From contig CM032232.1 of assembly GCA_019009955.1 (NCBI GenBank), positions 57,625,501-57,689,500 of the forward strand: 64,000 nt of DNA, read 5' to 3'. Below the pieces are notes generated by a model. That model had not been told where the DNA came from. It made no database searches and saw only the letters and a list, made by a program, of their open reading frames with translations. The translations under genes were made by a program, and so were the position numbers. Shown piece after piece: positions 45,945 to 58,044 of this stretch; the first letter of the stretch is position 1, and every line of letters begins with the position of its first letter. The stretch is from Riptortus pedestris (Eukaryota > Arthropoda > Insecta > Hemiptera > Alydidae).

Positions 45945-46450
45945 GGAGATTTTTCATATGCTGCCATGCCACGCTCATATACTCATCCCACTTTCTATTC
46001 TCTGTTTCTGCAGTAATAAGAAGCCAATTTAAAATGTATAGCTGAACTCGAAGTGTTTAGTTATGAAAAAAAATATAAAAATAACTAAGTTAATATCTGT
46101 TTTATAGAAGAATATCTCAAACGATAGCTGCAATGCATCACACAGTCAATGACTCTCGTAATAACATTTTCCGATTCGTCGCATAATAATGGACTTATAT
46201 GTGCTTTTGTTTTTATTACTTCTTTTTTCTCGTACTCAGGTATTTTCTATTGACAACTAGATCTTTGGTTTTAGATGAAACGTATCGAGTCCGATAACGG
46301 TTAAAAACAAACGGTGTCCACAAAAGCCAAAAATATTTACATTTAAGCGGGCCCCATCATTGTCCCCTATGAAGTTCGGATAGACATCTGATTTTTTTAA
46401 AAAAAGTGTCACGATATAATCCTCTATATTCCTCGGAAGGAACTTTTAGT
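45945..46450 (-). mobile_element. HINE, diverged, minus
   Basis: AACTAAGTTAATATCTG, TTCCGATTCGTCGCATAATA, GGGCCCCATCATTGTCCCCT and ATATAATCCTCTAT keep the minus-strand order of the family. Termini are worn. The next copy starts at once at 46459. Confidence 0.5.
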
Positions 46451-46458
46451 AGTAAAAG

Positions 46459-47265
46459 AAAAAAGTCCGTCACGCAGAGGCTATGACAGCTGAGCAGATT
46501 TCCCAGCTACTGGGATGACAAGCTAATAACCTCATCTAGCTAAATATTCTCTAATTCTAAGTCAAAATTCGATCCGTAGTTGTGGGGGTTTATTGTAGAA
46601 AAAAAAACCCCGCTTAATATTTGAGTTACTAGACAATGTATAGAACAACAATTGGAGGCCGATGATAGTTTAACGAGATTGGATCTATAACATTTTTCGA
46701 TCTAACTCATAATTAATAGAGATGAACTTTCACATTCCCGCCCCCTTTATTTCTGGTCAGTTATTAATGACTATGAATCCAAATGTTTCATGAAACGATT
46801 AACTATCGGGCCTGGCGTAAATCAAATTAACATTTTCGGGCTGAGAATTTAAAATTTTAATTGAAGGTGTCATCACAACATATTTGCATGTATCTCTTCC
46901 ACGATATGTAAAAGTTGAATGCAATCAGTAGATGGTATATGACCTTAGAATAAAGTGGTTCATGATATAGATGCTTATTGTTAACATAGCATGAGTAGAA
47001 GTAGGAAGTTTACTGAGAGATGTGAACTAAAAAAATGCAAATTTCTCTGTTAATACAGAGATAAGAAGGAGGAGGAATAAGTATTTCATCATTTATAGAA
47101 AATTACGATCCGACGAGGTTCGTCAAAGTAGGAAGATATTTTAAATGTTCGATATCCCCCCTCTAAATCCTCTCTACCAATAGTACGGTTTTAGTTATTA
47201 ACGAACTTGATCTTGGTCATTAACGAACTGGATCTCTTTAATTTTGGTTTGAAAGGTTTTGTTAA
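46459..47265 (-). mobile_element. HINE long form (A+B), 5' end missing
   Basis: 3' end AAAAAGTCCGTCACGCAGAG, module A to about 46800, then module B starting CATCACAACATATTTGCATG (46871). It ends near GTTATTAACGAACTTGATC, with that phrase partly duplicated at 47195 and 47217. Confidence 0.7.
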
Positions 47266-47639
47266 TTTAAATTGAATAGAATTATATTTTGTTTGAACAT
47301 TATTTTTTTCTGTTAAGCTACGTGTGATGTTATTTATCTTGTTCGAAGTTCTGTCCTCCTGGAGTCTCCAACGCCCTGTTGATATTCACCAATTAGAGGA
47401 ATTTGTACTAGTTATGCAACTATATTATGCTAACCTTTCCTACAATAAACTGTTTACGTTTCCCATATTATAGATCATTAATACAAACTCCAATGGTGTT
47501 TTGTGTGTTTAACATTTGCTTTTCTCCAACTATCTTAGGCCATCTGCTTGGAACAGTTGGAAATATTTTAAATCCTTGCAGCTCAAGCTTAAGAGGTCAG
47601 CTGGTTTCCGAGTATTGTATAAAAGCGTACTCGTGCTTA

Positions 47640-48050
47640 AGTGAGTCTGAAAAAAGGTAATTTTCACTTGACCATTAAAACTCGCCATTTAGCTGTTTCG
47701 TTTAAAACTAAAGTTCAAGCTGGTCTAAATCGAACCAGGAACGAGAAGACGTTGAAATGGAAAATTGAGAATGTCTCCGTTATGATGCATCGCGAGTCGT
47801 CGATTCGAATAATGCTACTTAACTATTCCCATTGATGTTCTGTACAATGCTCTTCGGTTCCATACATTTTTATCTAAATCCAATATTGAGCGAGTATTTT
47901 TTATTTTTGCGTTATCAATCTACATTTTACCCCCACTCTTTCAATTATATTTCAAATAGTCCTAAAAGACTAAAAAAGTCTTATGCTCAGCTTAATTTTC
48001 ACTTCTTATTATTCATTGCTTTCTTACTAGAGAAGAATAGAATGGTTTTT
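47640..48050 (+). repeat. HINE body fragment, plus
   Basis: CGTTTAAAACTAAAGTTCAAG, GAATGTCTCCGTTATGATGC and CTACTTAACTATTCCCATTG track the body and module A. Both ends are absent. Confidence 0.5.
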
Positions 48051-48154
48051 TTCTGTTGAGAAAAGTTATTATCCTGATGAACACTTTAAGCTGATTTGAA
48101 TTGGCTTACAGGGAAACTTTGGGGTTTCCGATTTCAATGAACTTTTTTTTAGGA

Positions 48155-48268
48155 GACTTTAAAGGAAATCAGCTATTGAGGAGCTATAATGACGCGATTT
48201 TGGAAATATTTCTTCAAATGTTCATCGATCCTTCCCAGTAGTTTACCAAAATTAGGTTCGTTCAAAAC

Positions 48269-48364
<96 letters not shown>

Positions 48365-48548
48365 GTTTTTTGGTAACTCAAATTTTAAGTGAGTTATTTC
48401 TTCTTTGTTGTTTTCAGACTTCAGTAACACTTCAGTTCTATTCATCGGATGTTTACCTATAAATAGAGAATATGTTAAGAGATGAGATCAATTGTGCATC
48501 ATAGGCAATGTGGTTAGTTTACGCAGCCCCTGCGCGACGAGTTTTTCT
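48155..48548 (+). mobile_element. HINE copy with CA/TA core
   Basis: CTTTAAAGGAAATCAGCTATT marks the worn 5' palindrome. (CA)n and (TA)n fill 48271-48360. The 3' end is GTTTACGCAGCCCCTGCGCG, then ACGAGTTTTT. The body between core and module A is deleted, making a short derivative. Confidence 0.8.
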
Positions 48549-49144
48549 GATCGATCAATTTTTTCTAGGAGTCTGAAATTCTTCGTAATAGTGGCATAAG
48601 TGGACAATTAATTGGCGGGGGGGGTATCATAAAGTATGCTGTGTATATTAAATAAAGACAAGGACCCAAACAACAGATTTCCTCGAATTGTGGAAGACTT
48701 TTATCCTGGCAACAATTAGAATTCTCCAAAAATGAGGTAAAAATATGGGAGTTAGTTTTTATTTTTATCTTCTGGAATTTTTATTCCTAATTAAAAGAAA
48801 ATGAATTTCTATTGTCCATTTTCAGCGTTTATTTTACGCCTGTACGATTTTTAGTACATTATTTTCTTTTTTACGGAGAGAAAACATGCTGGACTATATA
48901 AAAAGATATGAGGAACGAAATATAAAAAAAACAAAGGGACCCGCTTCAAGGGAAGTTAACTGAAAGCATTGGTTCAGAAAAAGACAATTGTGTCTGGTTT
49001 CCAAAACTCCTCTGATTCCTTAAATACATTTTTTCTTCTGGAACCAGCTGGAAGAGAAATATTTCCTCCAACATTTATTGTTGCTCTTAACTTTTACAAC
49101 TGGTGTATTTTTGCCTTAACATCATTATCATCTTTGGAGTTATT
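48549..49144. other. no gene recognised
   Basis: AT-rich unique-looking DNA with a poly-G tract near 48616. Confidence 0.4.
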
Positions 49145-49320
49145 TATTTACCCGGTCTTTGACTTATTTTCTACAGGATAGAAAACTCTCTTTTCAAACC
49201 ACGGTAGGTCTAATGATTTTACTTACCGAGTTTGTCACTATTACTGTTGGCCGGGTTGGAACAGGTTAACCAAATGTATTTATACCAACGCCTTAACAAA
49301 CCGAATAAAGTTATCCTTCT
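49145..49320 (-). mobile_element. SINE, strongly diverged, minus
   Basis: ACGGTAGGTCTAATGATTTT, GTTTGTCACTATTACTGTTG and ACCAACGCCTTAAC follow the SINE order with many changes. Confidence 0.4.
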
Positions 49321-50640
49321 TAAGTCCTTCTCTAGGTGACTAAGCTTCCGTTGTCTAATCTTACCTCTTTTCCTACTTGCCCCTGGTGTTCTGAATGCAT
49401 AGTTTTGAGCAGTCTGATGTACGTTATTTTTTCAAATTGCACATTTTTCACAAAATGCACTTATTTCACATATCATTTATTTATATATATGAATTGGAGA
49501 ATACATTTCATTTTATAACTGTTTGCCCAGTACTTAATTCAGAAGGCTATTTCATAGTCCTTCAAAATTAAGCTACAATAAATATATTAAGATTGGCAGG
49601 CACTTTATAAGTATCTGTTAAAGGTATAGAAAATTGCTTATTGAGGAGGATTATAATTAAATATTCCCAGTTTGTGGCCTTTGTAAATGTATATATAAAA
49701 CCAATTTACAGCTTTAGCAGTGTATAAAGGAGTAATGCAACTTAGTTAAAAGTAAGATAGCTATATATTGCTCAGTTATACAATTATTATATGCATGTAA
49801 ATACAGTATAATCGATTATATATCATAAAATGAAATTGTAACCGAAAAACTATTGGGGTAATCGTGATTAACTTAATTATTAAATGTATTTATTTAAACA
49901 ATGAATGAAAATGCAGATCACAATAGACTGACACGTGTGTCTGAACGTCTGACTACGTGTGTGATAATTTTCTTCTTTTTTTTTAAAATAAAGTTTGTAA
50001 TTTCTTTTGTTATTGTTTGAAATAAACATACTTTGTTATTATTATTATATTATTACGATTTCATGTGTCCACCGTTGCGTCTGACTTCAGTGGTGTACCT
50101 TTGGGTTCGGTGAACTCTCTTCTACTGCCAATGCATATGATGACACCAACATGAGCTTTTACTATCACAGGTTCTAAAATATTTCTACACAATTAGATTG
50201 TGTTACTTGAGATTAAAAAAAAAAAATTCTTAGCGAAAACTTTTGTGGCCAATTAGTATCTGTCTATGTCGCAGCTGGGTTTTTACAAGGACGTTAAGAT
50301 TCCAAATATGGCGCAGCGTGTTGGGAGTGAATGAAAGTAGTACCACCACCACGGTGTGTGGTGCTGCCAATAATATTTCTTAATCGAATTATCTACGGGT
50401 TGCCATTCTGGGTTTTACATTCACTTGGGGCCTTGACGTTGTGAAAAACTTCTTTCCCCTTCGTTGTTGGCAGGGTAAGAAAAAAGATACTAGTAATAAT
50501 AATAGGTTAGTTTAAGAAGAATGGTAGCCCGTTTATGGGATTTCTAGTTTGGTTAATGTCTTTTTGCAACTTGCCATAAATATTTCTACTAGCTGGGGAA
50601 AACAATTCATTCTGCTTGTTTACGGCACTTATGCTAAAGA
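49321..50640. other. no gene recognised
   Basis: Mostly AT-rich. (TTA)n at 50034-50052. A balanced patch at 50055-50470 has no long frame. Nothing assignable. Confidence 0.4.
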
Positions 50641-50644
50641 AAAA

Positions 50645-50765
50645 AAAAATGACGTCATAGTTCTTGCCCAGCTGGCCATCCTGACGCCGTTACCTAGCAA
50701 CCCGTGCCTCGTTGACTACCTCCTTGGCCACGTGATAGTCTAGAAGAAAATGGCGACACGAGCAT
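50645..50765. promoter_or_regulatory. promoter-like motif cluster
   Basis: Four textbook sites occur within ~110 bp: TGACGTCA (CRE) at 50650-50657, GTTACCTAGCAAC (X-box for RFX) at 50689-50701, CACGTG (E-box) at 50729-50734, and AAAATGGCG (YY1-like) at 50747-50755. The stretch is GC-richer than its flanks and is not a HINE. The ATG in AAAATGGCG reaches a stop after five codons, so any first exon would be non-coding or on the other strand. Direction unknown. Confidence 0.45.
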
Positions 50766-51169
50766 AAGGCCAGAATACAATATTTCTTTACGAACCCAGA
50801 ATAATACTCAGCATGGAGTAGAAAAGCCATAGAGTAGCTGGGTGTGGCAGGAGGAAATGACAGCGGGAGCGGCAAGGCATGAGGTACCTCATTTTCAATA
50901 ACATTATATTCAGGAGACAAAGAATAAATGAACATCAAGATCAGTCATCATCGGCTATTCACAAAATGCGGCTGAGTTTCCAGATATTAGTGTTCACCGT
51001 TGCCCTTCAGGCAATTTAGTGATAATCCAATAAAATGTACTCCTTATAATTAATTTTTAGATTAGTCACAATGGCCCTTCAGGCAATTCAGTTGTAAATA
51101 TAAAATACATTATGTTATATTTTGATTACCATCAGTCTTTTTTTTATACAGTCCACAGTTATTAATTCG
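50766..51169. other. no gene recognised
   Basis: CCCTTCAGGCAATTTAGT (51002) and CCCTTCAGGCAATTCAGT (51073) are a short direct repeat about 70 bp apart. No coding signal; the 82-codon minus frame (50938-50690) runs through the motif cluster. Confidence 0.4.
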
Positions 51170-51980
51170 TTGGCATATCTCCCATAAAGAGAAGCCTCGA
51201 ATTGCTTTGTTCACTGCTATTGGTAATATCTTGAGCAGTCGTTGGAAGTTATATATCCAATAGGTTTCGCTTTCTTGCTCATTCATTGTGGCCTACAGAT
51301 CAAACTGGGCTCGCACTGTCGAATAGTCCTTGCAATTTGAAGATGTAGCAGACGTCTTGTTGATGATCAGATGGTCCGATTTTTCCATTTACCAGAACCC
51401 TCTTTCTTGATCAGCCATTAGACCCTGTGGGTCAAAGAGGCATCGTGTTGTTGATCAGTTTTAACAGGATGCAAATCTAACAGGTCCTAGCTTTGTTGAA
51501 TAGGCCTTGCTGCCTTTGATCTAACAGGTTGTTGATAACGTTTGGATCCTGCAGATCTACCAGACCTCTTGTAGTTTATCACTCATTACAGTCCGATGAG
51601 CTTAGAAGTATCGCGTTGTTGATCAGTCTTTGCAATCTGCAAATCTAACAGGTCTCGCTTTTTTGGTGAGACATAGCAACATCTAATCTAACAAGTCAAA
51701 ATTGTTGATCAGTCTTTGCAGTCTGCAAATCTATCAGGTCTCGCTTTCTTGATCAGTCATAGCAACATCTAATCTAACAAGTCAAAATTGTTGATCAGTC
51801 TTTGCAGTCTGCAAATCTAACAGGGCTCGCTTTCTTGATGAGTCATAGCAACATCTAATCTGTCAAGTCTAGATTGTAGATCAATCTTTGCAGTCTGCAA
51901 ATCTAACAGGTCTCGCGTTGCTAAATCTTTAAAACCTGCAGATCTACCAGGCTTCGAGCTATTGATCTGTCATAGCAACA
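51170..51980 (+). repeat. 43-bp minisatellite with 86-bp dimers
   Basis: Monomers resemble TTGATCAGTCTTTGCAGTC plus TGCAAATCTAACAGGTCTCG. From about 51615 a dimer repeats with 86-bp period (ATTGTTGATCAGTC at 51701 and 51787). Earlier monomers are more diverged. Confidence 0.85.
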
Positions 51981-52090
51981 AACTCTTTAATATTATTCTT
52001 ACCCCACCCTGGCTACAAAAGTGTGGTGGCCTGTAGGTAACCAGTCCCAATTAGCCTTAGTCAGTAGCACAAAATGGATTCTAATAAATG
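51978..52090 (+). mobile_element. SINE 3' half
   Basis: ACCCCACCCTGGCTACAAAA, GTAGGTAACCAGTCCCAATT and GCACAAAATGGATTCTAATAA match the body and tail. It directly follows the minisatellite. Confidence 0.7.
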
Positions 52091-52424
52091 ACATTCAATT
52101 TATTACAAACATTTATCTAGGAGCATGAATGATTTCTATGACGTATTATCGCCTGTGTTTATGAATGGATATTAGCTAAGGAACGAATCCCAGGAGGAGG
52201 TATTTATGAATGGAAATAGCTAAGGAACGGATCCCAGCAGAAGGTCAACTTACCAAGCTTCCAATTACAACAACAAAGGACCTATTTGCCGCATTGTGCC
52301 TCCTTCTTATTCCCCTATTACTCTTTTGTAGGGTTTAGTTTAACCAAAACTACGATTTACCAGAGCAAATTGCTCGGCTATTCAAAATACAACCCACTCT
52401 GTACTATTTGAAAATATCACTTAA
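52091..52424. other. short direct repeat only
   Basis: TATTTATGAATGG..A.. AGCTAAGGAACG occurs twice (about 52166 and 52200). Otherwise nothing. Confidence 0.4.
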
Positions 52425-52748
52425 GGGAATCTTCTAATGAGATTTTATGAGACGATTTTCGAAAAATATCTATCTTAATCGAATAATCGAAATAATTTCG
52501 TTATACGCAAGGTTATATTTGCACTTGCCTATTACCGCTCTAGCGGTCGCAATTTTTGTTTGATCGTTTCCGAACTTCGTACTTTCTTGTCTTCAGCCTT
52601 CCGCAAGCCCCCAATCCAACTCATTGGATGTCTACTTAGAAGTAGAATGAGATGAGACACTGATCTCATTATCTAATTTAGTCCCTCATACAAGCACGTG
52701 GGAAATCTCCTTCGTTTACACAGCCCCTGCGTGACGGACTTCTAGCAG
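52425..52748 (+). mobile_element. HINE copy with module A, core lost
   Basis: A worn 5' end (CTTAAGGGAATCTTC), TTACCGCTCTAGCGGTCGC, TTCAGCCTTCCGCAAGCCCC and a good 3' end (ACACAGCCCCTGCGTGACGG, then ACTTCT). Confidence 0.75.
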
Positions 52749-53050
52749 ATTTTTTTTTTGAGGTCTGAAAAACTGAAATCGAAACAGTGGGAGGAAATTT
52801 AGAAAAATTTAAGATTTTAATATATTTGTACCAGCTCTATATTTAGTTGGTTAGTGAAGGGCAAATTGTTTATAAATCGCCGTAAAAAAACAAGGGGGTG
52901 TGGGGGATTTAAAGACTGCAATATGAAAAATTGCAAATACCTCAGTCATTATTCTTCTGACGAAAAATCGTTATGTAACCAGTCTTTTTGATAATGTAAT
53001 CTCCTTCAACTATTGTTTGTGCAATATTCACCAAATCGAATATTTTTATT
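52749..53050 (+). repeat. HINE body fragment
   Basis: GAAAAACTGAAATCGAAACAG, poly-G near 52895 and TACCTCAGTCATTATTCTTC match the body. It continues head to tail from the preceding copy. Confidence 0.45.
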
Positions 53051-53447
53051 TATTTTTAAGGGTTCCGCTAATTAGGCGATGTTACTTATTTAAATTTAAA
53101 AAAGAAAAATGTAACTACTCATATAATAATATAAAAAAAGCAACAAAGAACAAAAACACAGAATATAGAAGAAAAAAGAAACATTTAGAACAAAACGCAA
53201 CATACTATAGATAAAACACAACATATAGAATAAAAACGTAAATATTAAACAAAACTCAGAAAACAACGAAAAAAAAAACAATACCAAACACAATTAAATG
53301 TAATAAATAGACGGTAAAAGGATATTAAAAAATTATATAGCAATAAAAGTTAAAATAGTTTTCGAGTTTAAAAAATGAAATCGATAGATAAATAGAAACA
53401 CTTTTCTATAATATAAATTGTAAAAAAAATAAATAATAAAAAACTAT

Positions 53448-53483
<36 letters not shown>

Positions 53484-53640
53484 ATATTAAGCAATATTAA
53501 TATTAAATATTAACCAAGTTATTTGTAGTTTGTTAGGTTTCAGTCTTCTGTTAACCTCTACTCCTGCTTTAGCTCTTTTTACTTGAGTCACCCGTATCAA
53601 TGAATATGTTTTTCTAGCAAACCCTTTTATTGGAAACGTG
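53051..53640. other. A-rich stretch and (CA)n, HINE piece
   Basis: 53090-53450 is A-rich with near-repeats of ACAAAA..ATAGAA. (CA)n at 53453-53480. GTTTCAGTCTTCTGTTAACC (53536) is a module A relic. Confidence 0.5.
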
Positions 53641-53811
53641 TCCGGATGAATTTGTCGAATTTACTAAGGTGGAATAATGCTCATGCACTTCTAACAAAAA
53701 ATTTAAATTTAAGAAATACAAAATGCAGCGTATTGTGGGAGAAGGAGAAATTACGAAATCTGAGAAAGACGGGCAAGAAAAACTAAAAGAAAGATTTTAG
53801 TCTCACCGTGC

Positions 53812-53937
53812 CGATGGATGATGTGACACTTGATAACTATCATAAACAGATTGGGATTACTGTCCCTAGAAACTATCCAGTGACGAGCTTCTACCTTATC
53901 GCTCTAGCATATAATGTGCTTTGGCACCAACCAGCTG
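53812..53937 (+). pseudogene. coding-like fragment truncated by HINE
   Basis: After a TTTTAG that could be a splice acceptor, one frame stays open for about 40 codons with ordinary amino-acid use: SLTVPMDDVTLDNYHKQIG at the start, ITVPRNYPVTSFYLIALAY later. It then runs into the HINE 3' end at 53938. An upstream ATG frame (MQRIVGEGEITKSEKDGQEK, about 53728) stops just before it in another phase. Family unknown; it may be a broken exon. Confidence 0.25.
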
Positions 53938-54405
53938 AAAAACGTCCGTCACGCAGGGGCTGCGTAAACTAAGTAGACTTCCCACGTGAAGTTTTACAGT
54001 AGATAAATCTGCCCTATAACAACTGTAGTAGTAAGAAACCTCTAAAACTATTCACAAGGGACGAATAGTTACGGAAACGGGCGCCAGAGCTCTCGGCGGA
54101 AAGTCCGAACATAGCCGACCAGACGCAGAATACAAATGCAAATATCTCGGTTAATATTCAAGATGCAGAATAAATGTATAGAACAATATTTATAGTAGTT
54201 TATCTTAATTTGCAATAAGATTCATTCTATACATTTTTTCGATCTGACGCATAATAACGGAGATATTTTGAATTTTCAAAACCCCCCCCTCCCACTGGTC
54301 CGATTTTAGCCATTAACGAACTTGATCTTCCTTTTTACATAAAACGATTAAAATCCGAGTTTGGTAACGATCAAACAAAATTTGCAACCGCTAGAGCGTT
54401 AACAG

Positions 54406-54464
<59 letters not shown>

Positions 54465-54592
54465 TAATTTTGAACGGGCCTCATTTTCGTCATTTCCTGG
54501 GTAGGATCGATGGACATTTGAAGAATTTTTCCAAACTCGCGTCATGAGTACGACCTCAATAGCTGATTTCCCTTAAAGGGCTTTGCTTAACA
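53938..54592 (-). mobile_element. HINE type C, full length, minus
   Basis: 3' end AACGTCCGTCACGCAGGGGC, module C (GCTCTCGGCGGAAAGTCC), body, (TA)n at 54412-54467, and 5' half (CATTTCCTGGGTAGGATCG). The 5' palindrome carries one added base (CCCTTAAAGGG). Confidence 0.9.
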
Positions 54593-55185
54593 TAGCAAAA
54601 CGTTCTAAATAAATAATTTTTTTAAAATTTGCAATGCAATGAATTTGATCAATTTACGTTCAACGTTTTATAGAGATATTTTGAAATACAGAGCTCTTGT
54701 GATAGCGTACAATATGCGCCAACGCTTCCGCAACGATGTATCGTCGTTGGCACTAAAAGGTAAAGATTCAATTCCTTTTTACATAGAATTCTGATCACGA
54801 GAGAAACAGGGTATAGATATTGGGATGACGACATCAGTGTGGTATTGCAGCTGGTAGGAAATTTACTTAATTTTCGCATCAGCTGTATCTTCATTGTTAT
54901 CCCAGTGACATTTTCAGCAGAGCTATTAAGTATAATATAATTTGGTACCGATACGACTTGTTGTGATAATTATTTTCCACTAGGTTTCCTCTCTGAGAGC
55001 GAACATCTGTGAAGTAGTACAGCTAGATGGTTAAGGAAGTAGTGGTGAATGAATCTCCTAGCGGATGACGCAAGCAGAGGCAATTGTGTGAAGGAATGAG
55101 CCTGGCCTTATTTCGCTCTAGACAGCCTTAAGAAACCTATTTGCGCAGTCCGAATCTCACGTCTGCCTACTCATCCCCAATATAG
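54593..55185. other. no gene recognised
   Basis: Mixed composition. CGCAACGATGTATCGTCGTTGG (54730) contains a short palindrome. The 81-codon minus frame at 54649-54894 looks partly derived from module A text. Confidence 0.4.
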
Positions 55186-55325
55186 CCTGACAAGTTTCAT
55201 TTATAAGCTGCATACACAAGTTTCATATATAAGTTGCATGCATCAGCTTCATATGCAAGTATCATATATAGTTTTCACAAGCAAGTTCCATAATCAAATT
55301 TCAAATACAAGTTGGAAAGAAAAAC
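55186..55325 (+). repeat. short degenerate tandem repeat
   Basis: ACAAGTTTCATATATAAG-like units recur about every 13-28 bp (CAAGTTTCAT, CAGCTTCATATG, CAAGTATCATATA). No function suggested. Confidence 0.6.
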
Positions 55326-55395
55326 CAAGAAACAATCAGTAATAATTTTCTGTTGCCCACCAGTACAGCTAAACAAATCTTTGCTAAATTTTAAT

Positions 55396-55540
55396 TAGCA
55401 GATTTCCATTAAGGGAAATCAGCTATCGAGGTCGTACTCATGACGTGATTTTCGAAATATTTCCTTAAATGTCCAACGATCGATCCTACCCAGGAGAAGA
55501 CGAAAATGAGGTCCGTTCAAATTGTTATATAACTAATAGC

Positions 55541-55634
<94 letters not shown>

Positions 55635-56075
55635 GGAGATTTAGATTTATTTATTTGTCTTTTATGCTCTAGCGTTCGTAATATTTGTTTGACCACTACC
55701 AAACTGGGTATTAAAACGTTTTATGTAAAAATTAAGATCAAGTTCGTTAACTGCTGAAACTGGACAGGAGGGGGATTTTGCTAATTCGAAATATCTCCGT
55801 TATTGTACGTCGGATCGAAAGAGTGTTTAGAATAAATTCGATTGCAAATTAAATGATCTATAAACGTCTTTATAGGCGTATTTTCACAGTCTTGATTATT
55901 AACCGAGATATTTGCATTGTTTAGTTTTCGGCCTTTTGCAAACCCCCACTTCTAGTCATGCCATATTAACAATAAGTTGTTATACCATGAAGCACTTTAT
56001 TCGAAGCTTAATTATCAAATATAGTTCTCCTTCAACTTTTACTCGTTTAAAAAAGAATATTCATTGTGCATGAAA
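55396..56075 (+). mobile_element. HINE type D, 3' end missing
   Basis: 5' end AGCAGATTTCCATTAAGGG, the standard body, (TA)n/(GA)n core at 55543-55635, and module D (ACCATGAAGCACTTTATTCG). The copy stops before the terminal hairpin. Frames at 55469-55702 are microsatellite readings. Confidence 0.85.
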
Positions 56076-56148
56076 CTCAAAATATAAAGTTTCTTTGGAA
56101 GTCGTATATCTAAATTCAGTATCAGGAGATTTGCATAGGATATATTTT

Positions 56149-56290
56149 TAGCAGATTTCCTTTAAGGGAAATCAAATATTGAGGTTGTGCTCATGACGCG
56201 TTTACAAAAAATGTCTTCAATCCTCCATCGATCCTACCAAGTAGGTGACGAAAATGAGGTCAAAATAATTCAAAATACATATAATTTATC
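56149..56290 (+). mobile_element. HINE 5' end fragment
   Basis: TTAGCAGATTTCCTTTAAGG, ATTGAGGTTGTGCTCATGAC and AGGTGACGAAAATGAGG, then unrelated DNA. Confidence 0.8.
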
Positions 56291-56817
56291 AACAAACAAA
56301 AACAAATTCTTATCCATAACACGTTGTTCTTCAACGCATAGGTACAGTCCTGTATGAACAGGCAAATACCTACTATACACTATACTACTCTAAAACGTTA
56401 CAGTCTCAGTAGTTTGGGGTTTCTTTTTCTTGTTTATTAAAGACCTGAAGTGGCCATAGATATAGTGCAATTGGTTGTGCAAAAATAAAGACGTAATACA
56501 GGCTGACTACATCTTTCTTTTCTTGTATAGTTTTGTTGATTATAATGCCATCTGTTCTGCTCATCATTATCCTCTTAACGCTCTATGTCATAATCGGAGT
56601 GAACATTGGTGGAATACCTTTGATTTTGGACGGAGGAGGAACAAATTTGTGAGTCTACTGATCTTCGTTTGCGGCCTGGGGATTGAGAGCATCGATCCAG
56701 CTAGAGAAGTAGCAAATAGCCCTGAGACAGGCCGATACGCCACTGCAGTAGTTTGCAGTCAATATAGGCTTTCTTTACCACTAGTCCCTCGAGGACTTTG
56801 TCCCATAGGTTGGCTGC
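56291..56817. other. unassigned, contains long non-ATG frame
   Basis: A frame open from 56475 to 57008 has only a TTG start, and its second half is the translated HINE. The first ~110 codons show no recognisable domain. I do not call a gene. Confidence 0.35.
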
Positions 56818-57402
56818 TTCTTAAGCACATTTCCCATAAGGGACATCAGCTATTGAGGTTGTCATGCGCGGTTTTCAAAAAATTGGTACAAATATCCATC
56901 AATCCATGGGAGGGTGAAAATAAGGCACGTTCAAAATTTTTATATATTGTCATTTACTTATACACACCCATACATGCATATACTTGCCTGTTAGCTGTCG
57001 CAATTTAGGTTAGACAGTTACCAAACACGATATTTAAGCGTATCATGTAAAAGTTATGATAGTTATAGGATAAAATCGGGAAGGAGAAGCGAGTTTATAG
57101 AAGGGGAAATGGATAATTCAAAATATCTCTATTACGATGAGACGGATCGAAAAATCGCATATAACGACTCTTGTCGCGAATTTAATTTGCTATAAGCGTT
57201 GTTATATGCATTTTTTCTCTATCTCGAGATATTTGCATATTTTTTTAGCCTTGATTTAATTTTAGTGTACCGATTTCGCTAGATTATTGTTGCTCTACAA
57301 TTGTTGTTCCATACATTTTCTAGTAACTCAAATAATAAGCGAGCTATTAGTAATTTATAGTTTTCAGCCTTCACTAAACACACACTCATACTCATTGACT
57401 TT
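56818..57402 (+). mobile_element. HINE type A, 3' terminus missing
   Basis: 5' end ACATTTCCCATAAGGGACAT, body (ATCTCTATTACGATGAGACG), then module A (CTCTACAATTGTTGTTCCAT). The next copy begins at once. Confidence 0.75.
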
Positions 57403-57552
57403 AAACAGATTTTCGTTAAGGGAAATCATCTATTGAGGTTGTACTCATGACGCAAGTTAAATACCTATCGATCCAACCTAGAAGATGACGAAAATAAAAC
57501 TGTATACCTATCTATCTATCAATATATATATTTCAGTGCTTTATATGTGTGG

Positions 57553-57603
<51 letters not shown>

Positions 57604-58044
57604 CATATACACATATTTGTCGGTCGGAACATTTATTTGATCGTTACCAAACTCGATATTTAAACGTTTTATGTAAACCTAAAGATCAAGTTCATTAACG
57701 GCTGGAATCCGACCAGTGAGTTGGGGAGGGGTTTAGAGAGGGGAAATATGGATAAATCCTATTGCAAATGCAATGTTCTATAAATGTTTTTTTATGCAAG
57801 TTTTTTCACTATGTTGATTATTAACGGGGATGTTTGCATTTTTCAGTTTTTGGCATTCAGTAAACCCCCACTCTTACTCTTGTCATATAAACAATAAACT
57901 ATTATATTAAGAAGCACTTAATTTGAAGCATTAATGCCAAATATTGTTCTCATTGAACATTTACTTTTTGAGATAAATACAAATACGGGACGCACGTGGG
58001 AAATCTGCTTAGTTAACGCAGCCCCTGCGTGACGGGTCTTTTTA
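57403..58044 (+). mobile_element. HINE type D, complete, (GT)n core
   Basis: 5' end ACAGATTTTCGTTAAGGGAA, a (GT)n core at 57548-57600, the body, module D (AGAAGCACTTAATTTGAAGC), and the 3' end TTAACGCAGCCCCTGCGTGA, then CGGGTCTTTTT. It is the intact reference for the interrupted copy at 11250. Confidence 0.9.

Noticed and set aside
56475..57008. 177-codon open frame
   Set aside because: It has no ATG at its start, no domain, and its second half is the translated 5' part of a HINE.
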